Below are positions 50,813 to 59,978 of a stretch of DNA of 64,000 nucleotides, in pieces (position 1 is the stretch's first letter; each line of letters starts with the position of its first letter). The notes beneath the pieces were generated by a model. That model saw only the letters and a program-made list of their open reading frames with translations, did no database searches and was not told the origin of the DNA. The stretch is from assembly GCA_021648025.1 (NCBI GenBank), contig JAKITO010000003.1, forward strand, positions 62,001 to 126,000, written 5' to 3'. The translations under genes and the position numbers were made by a program. The stretch comes from Paracoccaceae bacterium. Its GTDB lineage: Bacteria > Pseudomonadota > Alphaproteobacteria > Rhodobacterales > Rhodobacteraceae.

Positions 50813-52618
50813 ATGAAGCCCGCCTTTGATAAGCCCAAGCGTAAAACCAACCTGCCTGTGGCACCTGACAAGGCGCCCAGGCTTTGGCTGGGCGCCCGGA
50901 CCATTGGTTGGCAGCTGCGGATAGCTTTGGCGATTGTGCTGATGATGGCGGCCGTGACGGTCTGGGTGACCAACACGCTGCTGACCAGCCGGTTCACCGA
51001 AACCACCCGCAACCGGGCCGAATTGCGGCTGGCCCTGTACGGTGGCAACCTGCTGAGTGAGCTGCGGCGCAACGCCATTGTGCCACAGCTTTTGGCGCTT
51101 GATCCGTCGCTGATCGGAGCCTTGCAATTCAGCGATTACACTCTTTCATCCCAACGCCTTATATCGTTCGTCGAGGAGATTGGCGCGGCCTCTTTGATGT
51201 TGCTGGACATCGACGGCCGCTCGGTCGCCGCCACTGACCGTAGCCGACTGGGCGAGATGCACCGCTCGGATCCGTTTTTTGTTGAGGCGATCCGTTCAAA
51301 TACCACCGTATTCACGGCCGTTCAGCGCGAATCCGGTGGCTATCGGTTCACCTATTCGCGCCGTCTTGAGGCCGGGCAGACCGCGCTGGGCGTCATTGTT
51401 GTTGAGGTCGATTTGCAGAAATTCGAATTGGCCTGGGCGGGGATTTCGGATGCGGTTCTGGTGACGGACAGCACCGGCACCATCATTTTGGCCACCGAAT
51501 CACGGTGGCGGGGCCATAGCGAAGAAATAGCCTTGCGTCGGCAGTTGCCGTTGGGGGCGATTGAACGGGCGATCCGTGCCACCGTCGACTGGACCGCCGT
51601 ACGGGCCGACACATACCTGAAAGGCGAAGCGGTGATGCGGCTGGAAACGCGGCTGCCGTTTCGCGGCTGGCGGTTGACCTCTTTCACCTCGTACACCTCG
51701 ATCCGCGAGCGGGTGAATGGGGTGCTGGCGCTGGAAATCATGGGATTCGCCATCTTTCTGGCACTGGCGTTTTATTTCCTCAGTCGCAAGACGGCGCTTC
51801 GTGCCGCGTCGTTTCAGCGGGAATCGGCAGAGCTTCGCGCATTGAACGCGCGCCTACAGCGGGAAATTGCCGAGCGGGAAAGGGTACAAAAGACCCTGGA
51901 TGTGGCCGAGCAGACTCTGGCGCAAAGTTCGAAACTGGCCGCTTTGGGGGAAATGTCGGCGGCTGTGTCTCACGAGCTAAATCAGCCACTTGCGGCGATG
52001 AAAACCTATCTGGCGGGGGCGCGCCTGTTGCTGCGCCGCAATCGCCCGGAAGAAGCACTTTCGTCGTTCGGGCGCATTGATAGTCTGATCGAGCGGATGG
52101 GGGCGATAACCCGTCAGCTAAAGTCATACGCCCGTAAGGGAAGCGAAGCGCTAGAGCCTGTAAACATTGGCGATGCGCTGGCGGCGTCCCTATCAATGAT
52201 GGAGCCGCAACTGCGTCAGCGACAGGTGCGGATAAGCCAGATTTTGCCCGAAAACGCTGTGCTGGTGATGGGCGACCGGTTGCGCATTGAACAGGTGATG
52301 GTGAACCTGCTCCGCAACGCTTTGGATGCGACCAAATCGGTCGCCGACCCAGAGGTGGAAATCATTCTGGCGGCAGGCGAAACCGCCACTTTGACAGTGC
52401 GCGACAATGGCGACGGGATTGTCGATATTGATGCGTTGTTCGAGCCGTTTTACACCACCAAACAGCCTGGCGATGGGGTTGGCCTGGGGCTGGCCATCTC
52501 ATCCGGTATTGTCAATGACCTTGGGGGGCGATTGACTGCGCGCAACGGCCAGAGGGGTGGCGCAGTGTTTGAAATGCAGCTGCCGATACTGGAAGACGGT
52601 CTTGAAGCCGCAGAATAA
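50813..52618 (+). CDS. dctB: Sensor histidine kinase, DctB type
   Basis: A 601-residue membrane sensor. Helix one (LRIALAIVLMMAAVTVWVT) and helix two (GVLALEIMGFAIFLALAFYFL) bracket a periplasmic Cache-like domain with RLGEMHRSDPFFVEAIRSN and GGYRFTYSRR, which bind C4-dicarboxylates in DctB. A coiled linker leads to the kinase: LGEMSAAVSHELNQPLAAMKTYL (phospho-His) and DNGDGI, FEPFYTTKQPGDGVGLGLAIS (ATP lid). It is followed by the partner regulator 35 bases on. No dctPQM transporter is near, so the ligand is inferred from family. Confidence 0.9.
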   Translation: MKPAFDKPKRKTNLPVAPDKAPRLWLGARTIGWQLRIALAIVLMMAAVTVWVTNTLLTSRFTETTRNRAELRLALYGGNLLSELRRNAIVPQLLALDPSLIGALQFSDYTLSSQRLISFVEEIGAASLMLLDIDGRSVAATDRSRLGEMHRSDPFFVEAIRSNTTVFTAVQRESGGYRFTYSRRLEAGQTALGVIVVEVDLQKFELAWAGISDAVLVTDSTGTIILATESRWRGHSEEIALRRQLPLGAIERAIRATVDWTAVRADTYLKGEAVMRLETRLPFRGWRLTSFTSYTSIRERVNGVLALEIMGFAIFLALAFYFLSRKTALRAASFQRESAELRALNARLQREIAERERVQKTLDVAEQTLAQSSKLAALGEMSAAVSHELNQPLAAMKTYLAGARLLLRRNRPEEALSSFGRIDSLIERMGAITRQLKSYARKGSEALEPVNIGDALAASLSMMEPQLRQRQVRISQILPENAVLVMGDRLRIEQVMVNLLRNALDATKSVADPEVEIILAAGETATLTVRDNGDGIVDIDALFEPFYTTKQPGDGVGLGLAISSGIVNDLGGRLTARNGQRGGAVFEMQLPILEDGLEAAE

Positions 52619-52653
52619 GACCGAATGACACTGAATAACGAGGAATAGCTAAA

Positions 52654-53988
52654 ATGGCCCAAGCCATGAAGATTGCAATTGTTGATGACGAACAGGACAT
52701 GCGTCAGTCGATCAGCCAATGGCTGGCGCTGTCGGGCTATGATACCGAAACATTTGCCAGCGCCGAGGATGCGTTGAAGAACCTGGGGCCGGAATACCCC
52801 GGCATCGTCATTTCCGACATCAAGATGCCCGGCATGGACGGGATGCAGTTTCTCAAGAAACTGATGGGCACGGACAGTGCGTTGCCAGTGATCATGATCA
52901 CTGGCCACGGTGACGTGCCGATGGCGGTCGAGGCGATGCGCGTCGGCGCATTTGATTTTCTGGAAAAGCCGTTCAACCCCGACCGGATGAGTGAGCTGGC
53001 CAAGCGCGCCACCGGTGCGCGGCGTCTGGTGTTGGATAACCGGGCATTGCGGCGCGAGCTGTCCGATGGCACCCAGCTGATGAACAAGCTGATTGGCGCC
53101 AGCCCGGCGATGGAGCGGCTGAAAGAGGACATTCTTGATCTGGGCCAGGCTGACGGTCATGTGCTGATTGACGGCGAGACCGGGACCGGCAAGACCCTGG
53201 TGGCGCACGCGCTGCATGCGGTGGGCAGCCGCGCGGGCAAGAAATTTGTGCTGGTTTCCTGTGGTGCGCTGGAAGAAGAGGCCTTGGGCAAACGTCTGTT
53301 TGGGCCGATGATGCCCGAAGATGGCCAATTGCCGGCGGTGGAAGAGGCCCGCGGCGGCACCTTGGTGCTTGAGGATATCGAGTCACTTAGTGAAAGCTTG
53401 CAGGCGCGCCTGTTGAATGTGATCAACGAACAGGGCACCCCGGCAGAAACCCGCATCGTCGCCATTTCCAACCTGCAAGAGGCCGGGCGCACCAGCGAAG
53501 ACGTGCTGCGCCCCGATCTGTTTTACCGGGTGGGGGCGTTGCGCATTACCGTGCCGCCGCTGCGCCAGCGGGGCGAGGATATTTTGACCCTGTTCACCCG
53601 CCTGTCAGACCAATTTGCCGATGAATACGGCTGTGAAGCGCCGCAAGTGACCGCACAGGAGGCGGCGCAATTGTTGCAGGCACCCTGGCCCGGCAATGTG
53701 CGCCAGTTGATCAACATTGCCGAACGCGCGGTGCTTCAGGCGCGGCGCGGCTCGGGCACGATTGCCTCGCTTTTGATGTCGGATCACGAGGAAATGCAGC
53801 CGGTGATGACCACCGAAGGCAAGCCTCTCAAGGAATATGTCGAGGCGTTCGAGCGGATGCTGATCGACAACACCATGCGCCGGCACAAAGGTTCGATTGC
53901 GGCGGTGATGGACGAATTGTGCCTGCCGCGCCGGACGTTGAACGAAAAGATGGCCAAATACGGGTTGCAACGATCGGATTACCTTTAG
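52654..53988 (+). CDS. dctD: NtrC-family response regulator, DctD type, lacking the GAFTGA loop
   Basis: A 444-residue regulator: receiver domain with phospho-acceptor Asp55 (IVISDIKMPG), AAA+ domain with Walker A GETGTGKT (174-181), and a C-terminal Fis-type helix-turn-helix (GSIAAVMDELCLPRRTLNEKM). The loop that contacts sigma54, normally ESELFGHEKGAFTGA, is replaced by GKRLFGPMMPEDGQLP (212-227). Walker B reads GGTLVLEDIE instead of GGTLFLDEI. Sigma54-dependent activation as in rhizobial DctD is therefore doubtful; action with sigma70, as reported for NtrC of Rhodobacter, or as a non-ATPase regulator is more likely. GAGGAA precedes the start. Confidence 0.9.
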   Translation: MAQAMKIAIVDDEQDMRQSISQWLALSGYDTETFASAEDALKNLGPEYPGIVISDIKMPGMDGMQFLKKLMGTDSALPVIMITGHGDVPMAVEAMRVGAFDFLEKPFNPDRMSELAKRATGARRLVLDNRALRRELSDGTQLMNKLIGASPAMERLKEDILDLGQADGHVLIDGETGTGKTLVAHALHAVGSRAGKKFVLVSCGALEEEALGKRLFGPMMPEDGQLPAVEEARGGTLVLEDIESLSESLQARLLNVINEQGTPAETRIVAISNLQEAGRTSEDVLRPDLFYRVGALRITVPPLRQRGEDILTLFTRLSDQFADEYGCEAPQVTAQEAAQLLQAPWPGNVRQLINIAERAVLQARRGSGTIASLLMSDHEEMQPVMTTEGKPLKEYVEAFERMLIDNTMRRHKGSIAAVMDELCLPRRTLNEKMAKYGLQRSDYL

Positions 53989-54560
53989 GCTTCGCGCGGG
54001 GTTATCTCTCTGGGTGCTTGGGGGCAGGCCCATTGACCCGGCAGGCTTTCCCGTGCCTGTTTCCAAACCATTTTACATATTCATGTAATCCACTCAACTT
54101 GCCCATTGTATTTGCCCAATCACTGGGCTTATATCTGGATAACGGGATATGCCGCCGATTTGGCACAAGGCATATGCCGCTGATTTTGAGTTTCGCTGAC
54201 CCGGATTACCGGCGGCAAGAAAACCCGCCGAATCCGGATCAGACCGATTGGACCCCATCGCTGGGGTCAGTGAAGTGCCCCTGACGGCAATGACCGCATA
54301 TGGGGAATGAATGGGCAGGCCCCGATTACGTCTGGCGACGATCCCGGCCTGTCGGAGAAGAAACGCGATGACGCGCGCGCGAGCATTTTGCACGCCATTG
54401 AGACAATGGTTTGGACAATGGGCAGGCAGGCACGGGGAAAACACCCGGGCCCCCTCCTGTATCGCCGCGTCTTCTATCGCCCTGACAAGACATCATCCCG
54501 ATCTTTCACACCCACCCGGACGGGGGGGCGTGCGCGATTGCGATTATGCATGAAAGTAAC
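53989..54560 (+). other. Long leader region upstream of rne
   Basis: A 570-base stretch without a convincing gene. It holds two 15-base direct repeats, ATATGCCGCCGATTT (54147) and ATATGCCGCTGATTT (54172), and a hairpin at 54251-54268. Open frames here lack ribosome sites and known motifs. Long rne leaders serve autoregulation in other bacteria, which would fit. Confidence 0.5.
54251..54268 (+). other. Hairpin in the rne leader
   Basis: GACCCCA-TCGC-TGGGGTC is a perfect seven-pair stem with a tetraloop, about 290 bases before the rne start. It could be a terminator of the dct transcript without T-run, or part of an RNase E feedback element. Confidence 0.5.
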
Positions 54561-57431
54561 ATGGCTAAGAAAATGCTTATCGATGCCACCCACGCCGAGG
54601 AAACTCGCGTTGTGGTGGTCGACGGAAACAAGGTTGAAGAGTTCGATTTTGAATCCGAAAACAAACGCCAGCTTGCTGGCAACATCTATCTGGCAAAGGT
54701 AACACGGGTCGAACCGTCGCTTCAGGCGGCGTTCATCGACTATGGCGGCAATCGCCACGGGTTCCTGGCGTTCTCGGAAATCCACCCGGATTATTACCAG
54801 ATCCCCATCGCCGACCGCGAGGCGCTGATGGAGGAAGAGCGCGCCTATGCGGAATCGCAAAAGGCCCGCGAAGATGAAGAAGAGCGCAAACCCACACGTT
54901 CGCGTCGCACGTCGCGGTCGCGCAGCAAATCCAAGGCGGAAAAACTGGCCAGCGATGACGCGACCGACAGCACCGAACCACAGCAGATTGCCGGCATGGA
55001 AACCATCGACCTGAGTGATCAGGACGACCAAGCGGAAATATTGGGGACGCCGGAAGGTGTATCACCGATGGAAACGGTTGCTGAAACGCCGGTCGAAACA
55101 CCTGTTGATGAGGCTTCGGATGCTGCCGAAGTCACCACAGAAGAGGCCGCGCCTGAGGCCGAAAAAGGCGACGATCAAGCGGAAGAAACCCCGCAGGCAG
55201 AGGCAGATGCCGCGCCCGAAGAAACCGCCGAAGAAGCCCCCGAAGACGATGACCCGGCGCAGTCCAAACCCATTGACGCCGCGTCCAAGGACGACACCAT
55301 CGAATCCGTAGCCGATGAAGACGATGTCGAAGACATCCGGCCGGTCCGCAAACCCCGCCCGCGTCGCTATAAGATTCAGGAAGTGGTCAAGGTGCGCCAA
55401 ATCCTGCTGGTGCAGGTGGTCAAGGAAGAACGTGGCAACAAGGGTGCGGCGCTGACGACCTATCTGTCGCTGGCCGGTCGCTATTGCGTGCTGATGCCCA
55501 ACACCGCCCGTGGCGGTGGCATTTCGCGCAAGATCACCAATGCCGTTGACCGCAAGAAACTGAAAGAGATTGCCAACGAAATCGAAGTGCCCAAAGGGGC
55601 CGGCCTGATCGTGCGCACCGCCGGGGCCAAGCGCACCAAGGCGGAAATCAAACGCGATTATGAATATCTGCAACGGCTGTGGGAACAGATCCGCGAATTG
55701 ACACTGAAATCCATTGCGCCGGCCAAGATCTATGAAGAAGGCGACCTGATCAAACGCTCGATCCGCGATCTGTACAACCGCGACATCGACGAAGTGTTTG
55801 TCGAAGGCGAACGCGGCTACCGGGTGGCCAAGGACTTCATGAAAATGATCATGCCGTCGCACGCCAAAAACGTAAAACAATACACCGAAAACATGCCGCT
55901 GTTTGCCCGCTATCAGGTGGAAACCTATCTGGGCGGCATGTTCAACCCGACGGTTCAGTTGAAATCCGGCGGCTATATCGTCATCGACATGACCGAGGCA
56001 TTGGTGGCCATCGACGTCAACTCTGGCCGCGCCACCAAGGAAAACTCGATCGAGGAAACCGCCACCAAAACCAACCTCGAAGCGGCAGAAGAGGTGGCGC
56101 GCCAGTTACGCTTGCGTGACCTGGCCGGATTGATCGTCATCGACTTTATCGACATGGACGAACGGCGCAACAATGCCGCCGTTGAAAAGCGCATGAAGGA
56201 CCGGTTGAAAAGCGACCGCGCCCGTATTCAGGTGGGCCGAATTTCCGGCTTTGGCCTGATGGAAATGTCGCGCCAGCGTCTGCGCCCCGGCATGCTCGAG
56301 GCAACGACCCAGCCGTGCGCTGTCTGTCACGGCACCGGTTTGATCCGCTCGGATGACAACATGTCGCTGGCGATCCTGCGCCAGATCGAAGAGGAAGGCA
56401 CCCGGCGTCGGTCGCGCGAGGTTCTGGTGCGCGCACCTGTCAGCATCGCCAACTTCCTGATGAACGCCAAACGCGAACATATAGCCCAGATCGAGGCCCG
56501 TTATGGCCTTAGCGTGCGGATCGAAGGCGACGGGCATCTGATCAGCCCCGATTTCACCCTTGAAAAGTTCAAGACAGCCACCCGTGTGGTGGCCGTTGCA
56601 ACCGCCCCGGTGGTGTCGGTTGACACATCGTTGATGGATCAGATCGACGCGGACGAAGAGGCCCCGGATGTCGAAGAGGCCCCGGAGGTGACCACGCCGG
56701 AAACGCCCGAGGGTGAAGGTAAACCCAAGCGCAAGCGTCGGCGGCGTCGGCGTCGGTCTTCCAGGTCGCAGGACCAGAATGGCGAAGCGCAGGGTGAAAA
56801 TCAGGGCGAATCGACGAGTGATCAACCGGGCGATCAACCTGACCAAGCAGCCAGTCCGCCCGAGCAGCCTGAGCAGCCTGAGCAAGCCAAAGCCGAACCT
56901 GAAAGTGCAGAGCCAGTAGCGGCTGAGGCACAAAATGAAGCCGGTGCTGAAGCCGGTGCTGAGGCCGAAAAGCCAAAGCCGACGCGGCGGCGCAGGTCGT
57001 CTTCTGCCAAATCCAAAGTCGCCAGCAGCAAGCAAGCCGTCGGCACCACGGATGCGGATGCGAAAGAATCCCTGGCAGAGCCGGAAGCTGTGGTTGAAAC
57101 GCCTGAGGAAAAGCCAAAGCCAAAGCCGAAACGCACCCGAACCCGGAAACCGGCGGCGGCCAAAGCCGCAAAACCCGAGCCGGTTGAAAGCCCAGCCGCC
57201 GTTGAAACGGACGGCCAGGATGTGGCGCCGGTTTCTGAACCGGCACCAGAACCGGCACCAGAACCGGCACCAGAACCGGCACCAGAACCGGCACCAGAAC
57301 CGGCACCAGAACCGACACCAGAACCAATGGTGGCCACGGCTGAACCGACCCCGGACCCGGCCCCGGAAACTGTGGCCGAACCCACGCCAGCCAAGCCCAA
57401 AAGAAAAGGCTGGTGGTCGCTGGGAAGATAA
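54561..57431 (+). CDS. rne: Ribonuclease E
   Basis: A 956-residue endoribonuclease central to mRNA decay and rRNA processing. It begins MAKKMLIDATHAEETRVVVV, the alphaproteobacterial start; ATG 54546 is in frame but less likely. The S1 domain (GNIYLAKVTRVEPSLQAAFI) is split by an acidic, Glu/Ala-rich insertion of about 160 residues. Catalytic metal ligands lie in IVIDMTEALVAIDVNSG and LIVIDFIDMDERRN; the zinc-link is CAVCHGTG. The C-terminal third is disordered, with Arg-rich KRKRRRRRRR RNA-binding sequence and Pro-Glu-Ala repeats, ending in KPKRKGWWSLGR, a probable partner-binding tail. Confidence 0.97.
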   Translation: MAKKMLIDATHAEETRVVVVDGNKVEEFDFESENKRQLAGNIYLAKVTRVEPSLQAAFIDYGGNRHGFLAFSEIHPDYYQIPIADREALMEEERAYAESQKAREDEEERKPTRSRRTSRSRSKSKAEKLASDDATDSTEPQQIAGMETIDLSDQDDQAEILGTPEGVSPMETVAETPVETPVDEASDAAEVTTEEAAPEAEKGDDQAEETPQAEADAAPEETAEEAPEDDDPAQSKPIDAASKDDTIESVADEDDVEDIRPVRKPRPRRYKIQEVVKVRQILLVQVVKEERGNKGAALTTYLSLAGRYCVLMPNTARGGGISRKITNAVDRKKLKEIANEIEVPKGAGLIVRTAGAKRTKAEIKRDYEYLQRLWEQIRELTLKSIAPAKIYEEGDLIKRSIRDLYNRDIDEVFVEGERGYRVAKDFMKMIMPSHAKNVKQYTENMPLFARYQVETYLGGMFNPTVQLKSGGYIVIDMTEALVAIDVNSGRATKENSIEETATKTNLEAAEEVARQLRLRDLAGLIVIDFIDMDERRNNAAVEKRMKDRLKSDRARIQVGRISGFGLMEMSRQRLRPGMLEATTQPCAVCHGTGLIRSDDNMSLAILRQIEEEGTRRRSREVLVRAPVSIANFLMNAKREHIAQIEARYGLSVRIEGDGHLISPDFTLEKFKTATRVVAVATAPVVSVDTSLMDQIDADEEAPDVEEAPEVTTPETPEGEGKPKRKRRRRRRRSSRSQDQNGEAQGENQGESTSDQPGDQPDQAASPPEQPEQPEQAKAEPESAEPVAAEAQNEAGAEAGAEAEKPKPTRRRRSSSAKSKVASSKQAVGTTDADAKESLAEPEAVVETPEEKPKPKPKRTRTRKPAAAKAAKPEPVESPAAVETDGQDVAPVSEPAPEPAPEPAPEPAPEPAPEPAPEPTPEPMVATAEPTPDPAPETVAEPTPAKPKRKGWWSLGR
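57237..57320. repeat. Seven tandem 12-bp repeats in rne encoding Glu-Pro-Ala-Pro
   Basis: GAACCGGCACCA occurs six times without a mismatch, then once as GAACCGACACCA. It encodes (EPAP)6-EPTP in the disordered C-terminal region. Perfect identity of copies suggests recent expansion and likely length variation between strains. Confidence 0.95.
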
Positions 57432-57450
57432 CCGCCTGACATAAAAACCA

Positions 57451-57484
57451 AAACCCGGGTGCGCCAAGCGTGCCCGGGTTTTTT
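57451..57484 (+). terminator. Rho-independent terminator of rne
   Basis: AACCCGGG (57452-57459) and CCCGGGTT (57473-57480) form the stem, with a 13-base loop; the T-run is TTTTTT from 57479. It stands 20 bases after the rne stop and before the convergent acetyltransferase-like gene. Confidence 0.9.
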
Positions 57485-57519
57485 CGTGCCTTTTACCCAA
57501 TCACCGGGACGGTTTGGTA

Positions 57520-58449
57520 TTACATGTGTCGCCGGTCCAGACGGGCCAAAGGCCGCAATATCTGACCCATCGGCGGCCACCAACCCCAGGTGCCACCCAG
57601 TTTATGCGCCTTTGCCCCGGCCCCCAGTTTGAAACGGGCCAGTCCGGGGGCATTTCTTGTGTCGATTAATCCCAGCTCAACCGACATGTGGCCTTGGGCG
57701 GCCAACCACCCCGTTGCCTGCCAAAGCAGCAGGTTATGGGCACAAAGCGCGCGCCCCCGTGCGGTTATGTGGCCAATATGATAGGTGGCTCCTGTGCCGT
57801 GGCGCAAAAACAGCATCGCCGCCACTGCCTCGCGCCCTTCAAATGCGGTGAATAATTTGGCAGAGCTTGGGTTTTGCCGGGCATAGGCCAATGTCAGCGC
57901 AACCGGCCAATTGCGATAGCCCCGGTTTGATTGTTGCAATGTGTCAGCTACCAACAACCAATGATCCGCCTTCAAAGGCAGGTTTTGCCGCTTCACCAGC
58001 AGCCCCGAACCCTCACCAAAAACCAGTCGATTGCGCCATTTCTGATGCAGGCCGGCGCGCCGTACGTCCTGCGCTGGTGTCAGGTCGATGCGCGCCACAA
58101 ACCCCGGCGTCATCAACGCGACAGCACCGATCTGCGACAGTTCCGGTGTTGGTTGTTCCGGCGACAGCAGGATCAGATGGCGGTGCAGCCCTGCTTGGCG
58201 CAGTTGATCCGCCAAAATATGCGGATGCTTCATCAGCGCCCGCGAAACCATCGCCACGCCAACCCCACCCAATCGCCGGCGCAATACCAGTAAAGGCGGT
58301 GCACCGTCCAACCAGACCGGTTCCCGCCCACAAGCCTGCAAGGCGGTGGCAAACCGCCTGTGCTGTTGCAGCGCACAGGGGGTGGCGCTGGGGGCGCAGG
58401 GATCGCGGGGGGCCAGATGGGCCGTGTCGCAAGAAGGGGCATCAAACAT
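57520..58449 (-). CDS. GNAT/FemAB-like acyltransferase
   Basis: A 309-residue protein. The N-terminal half (ATALQACGREPVWLDGAPPLLVLRRRLGGVGVAM) and the C-terminal half (LFTAFEGREAVAAMLFLRHGTGATYHIGHITARGRAL...LLLWQATGWLAAQGHMSVELGLIDTRNAPGLARFKLGAG) look like tandem acyltransferase folds of the FemAB or BioF2-like type: a short beta-sheet, a helix, then the FKxG motif common at the end. The substrate is unknown. It converges with rne. A small membrane-protein gene starts 38 bases beyond its start, divergent. Confidence 0.78.
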   Translation of the reverse strand: MFDAPSCDTAHLAPRDPCAPSATPCALQQHRRFATALQACGREPVWLDGAPPLLVLRRRLGGVGVAMVSRALMKHPHILADQLRQAGLHRHLILLSPEQPTPELSQIGAVALMTPGFVARIDLTPAQDVRRAGLHQKWRNRLVFGEGSGLLVKRQNLPLKADHWLLVADTLQQSNRGYRNWPVALTLAYARQNPSSAKLFTAFEGREAVAAMLFLRHGTGATYHIGHITARGRALCAHNLLLWQATGWLAAQGHMSVELGLIDTRNAPGLARFKLGAGAKAHKLGGTWGWWPPMGQILRPLARLDRRHM

Positions 58450-58487
58450 ATGGCCAGTTAACGCGGTATAAACCTAAAACGTGGTTA

Positions 58488-58634
58488 ATGGCGCTGATGA
58501 AAAGCAAAGAAAGTGTTCAGGGCATCACCAGCCGCGCCCCGCGCCCGACGCGGGGCGCGGCGGTTCTGGTGGCCTGTGCCCTTTCGATCCCGGTATTTGT
58601 TGTGCTCAGCCTGATCGAATGGGCGCTGATGTAA
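58488..58634 (+). CDS. Small single-pass membrane protein, 48 residues, hypothetical
   Basis: From ATG 58488 (or 58497) the frame encodes a basic N-terminal segment rich in Arg/Pro (GITSRAPRPTRGAAV) and one hydrophobic helix (VLVACALSIPVFVVLSLIEWAL). Positive residues before the helix fit a membrane protein with the N-terminus inside. There is no known family or clear ribosome site (GGTTAATG only). It lies in the gap between the divergent GNAT-like gene and the tyrS 3' end, converging on tyrS. Confidence 0.5.
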   Translation: MALMKSKESVQGITSRAPRPTRGAAVLVACALSIPVFVVLSLIEWALM

Positions 58635-58649
58635 ATTCAGGCCACAGGG

Positions 58650-59903
58650 TTACTGCGTCAATTGCACCAACGCGTGACGTTTTTTGCCCGCACTCAGTTT
58701 GATTGGCGACGCCAGCGCGCCTGCGTCGATCATCAGCCCGGCATTGGTCAAGGGGGCGTCATCCAGACGCGCGCCATTTTCGGCGATCAGCCGTTTGGCA
58801 TCCTTGCCGGATTTTGCCAGCCCCGAACGCACGATCAATTGCACCACGGAAATGCCGTCGCCAAGGTCGTCGCGTGTCAGGGTCAGCGTCGGCAGGTCGT
58901 CACCAACCCCGCCTTTTTCGAACACCTCGCGCGCCGTGGCCTCGGCCGCCTGGGCCGCCTTGTGCCCGTGCAACAGGCCTGTCACCTCGTTGGCCAGTCG
59001 AATTTTGGCCTCGTTGATCTCGGATCCCTCCAGCGCCCCCAAACGGTCGCATTCATCGACCGGCAATTCGGTGAACATCTTCAGGAATTTTCCGGTATCG
59101 GCATCGTTGATGTTGCGCCACCATTGCCAGAACTCATAAGGGCTCATCATGTCATCGTTGAGCCAGACAGCACCTTCGGCGGATTTCCCCATTTTCTTGC
59201 CGTCGGCACGGGTCACAAGGGGCGTCGTCAGCCCATAGGCCTCGCCAGCATCGACCCGCCGGATCAGATCGGTGCCGGACACGATATTGCCCCATTGGTC
59301 CGAGCCGCCCATTTGCAAAATGCAGTCAAAGCGGCGATGCAGTTCAAGATAATCATAAGCCTGCAAAAGCATGTAGTTGAATTCGATAAAACTAAGGGCC
59401 TGTTCGCGTTCCAGCCTTGATTTTATCGATTCGAACGCCAACAGGCGGTTGATGGTGAAATGTTTGCCGATATCGCGCAGAAAGTCGATATAACCCAGCT
59501 TGTCCAGCCATTCGGCATTGTTGACCAAAGGCGAATCGGTCGCCCCGTCGCCGTAAGAAATAAAGCGTGAAAATACCTTGCGGATACCGTCAGCATTGTG
59601 GTTGATCTGGTCGACCGTCAGGATTTTACGCATCTCGTCCTTGCCAGACGGGTCGCCCACCTTGGTCGTCCCCCCGCCCATAAGGGTAATTGGGCGGTGT
59701 CCGGTTTTCTGCATCCAGCGCAACAGCATGATTTGCACCAGATTGCCGATATGCAGGCTGGTGGCGGTAAGGTCAAAGCCGATATAGCCGGTGACCGATC
59801 CCTTGCTCATGCGCTGGTCCAATGCCTGTAAATCGGTGCAATCGGCCAAAAAGCCGCGGGTGGTTATTTCGTGCAGGAATTCGGATTTGGGATGAAAGGT
59901 CAT
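58650..59903 (-). CDS. tyrS: Tyrosyl-tRNA synthetase
   Basis: A 417-residue class I synthetase. [20 protein letters not shown] contains the HIGH motif, [18 protein letters not shown] the tyrosine-binding block, and [16 protein letters not shown] the KMSKS loop (here KMGKS). The C-terminal S4-like domain ([29 protein letters not shown]) is present. The start is ATG 59903; a very long open frame continues upstream on this strand but is the antisense of anmK. It diverges from anmK with 75 bases between. Confidence 0.97.
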   Translation of the reverse strand: MTFHPKSEFLHEITTRGFLADCTDLQALDQRMSKGSVTGYIGFDLTATSLHIGNLVQIMLLRWMQKTGHRPITLMGGGTTKVGDPSGKDEMRKILTVDQINHNADGIRKVFSRFISYGDGATDSPLVNNAEWLDKLGYIDFLRDIGKHFTINRLLAFESIKSRLEREQALSFIEFNYMLLQAYDYLELHRRFDCILQMGGSDQWGNIVSGTDLIRRVDAGEAYGLTTPLVTRADGKKMGKSAEGAVWLNDDMMSPYEFWQWWRNINDADTGKFLKMFTELPVDECDRLGALEGSEINEAKIRLANEVTGLLHGHKAAQAAEATAREVFEKGGVGDDLPTLTLTRDDLGDGISVVQLIVRSGLAKSGKDAKRLIAENGARLDDAPLTNAGLMIDAGALASPIKLSAGKKRHALVQLTQ

Positions 59904-59978
59904 GGCTTGCCTCAGGCGTTGTTTGCACCGATTGTACAGATCGTCTGTATAGGCAGAGGTAGAGCAAAGGAAAAGGCC

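Noticed and set aside
54307-54702. 131-codon frame overlapping the start of rne
   Set aside because: It overlaps the well supported RNase E start in another frame and has no known motif.
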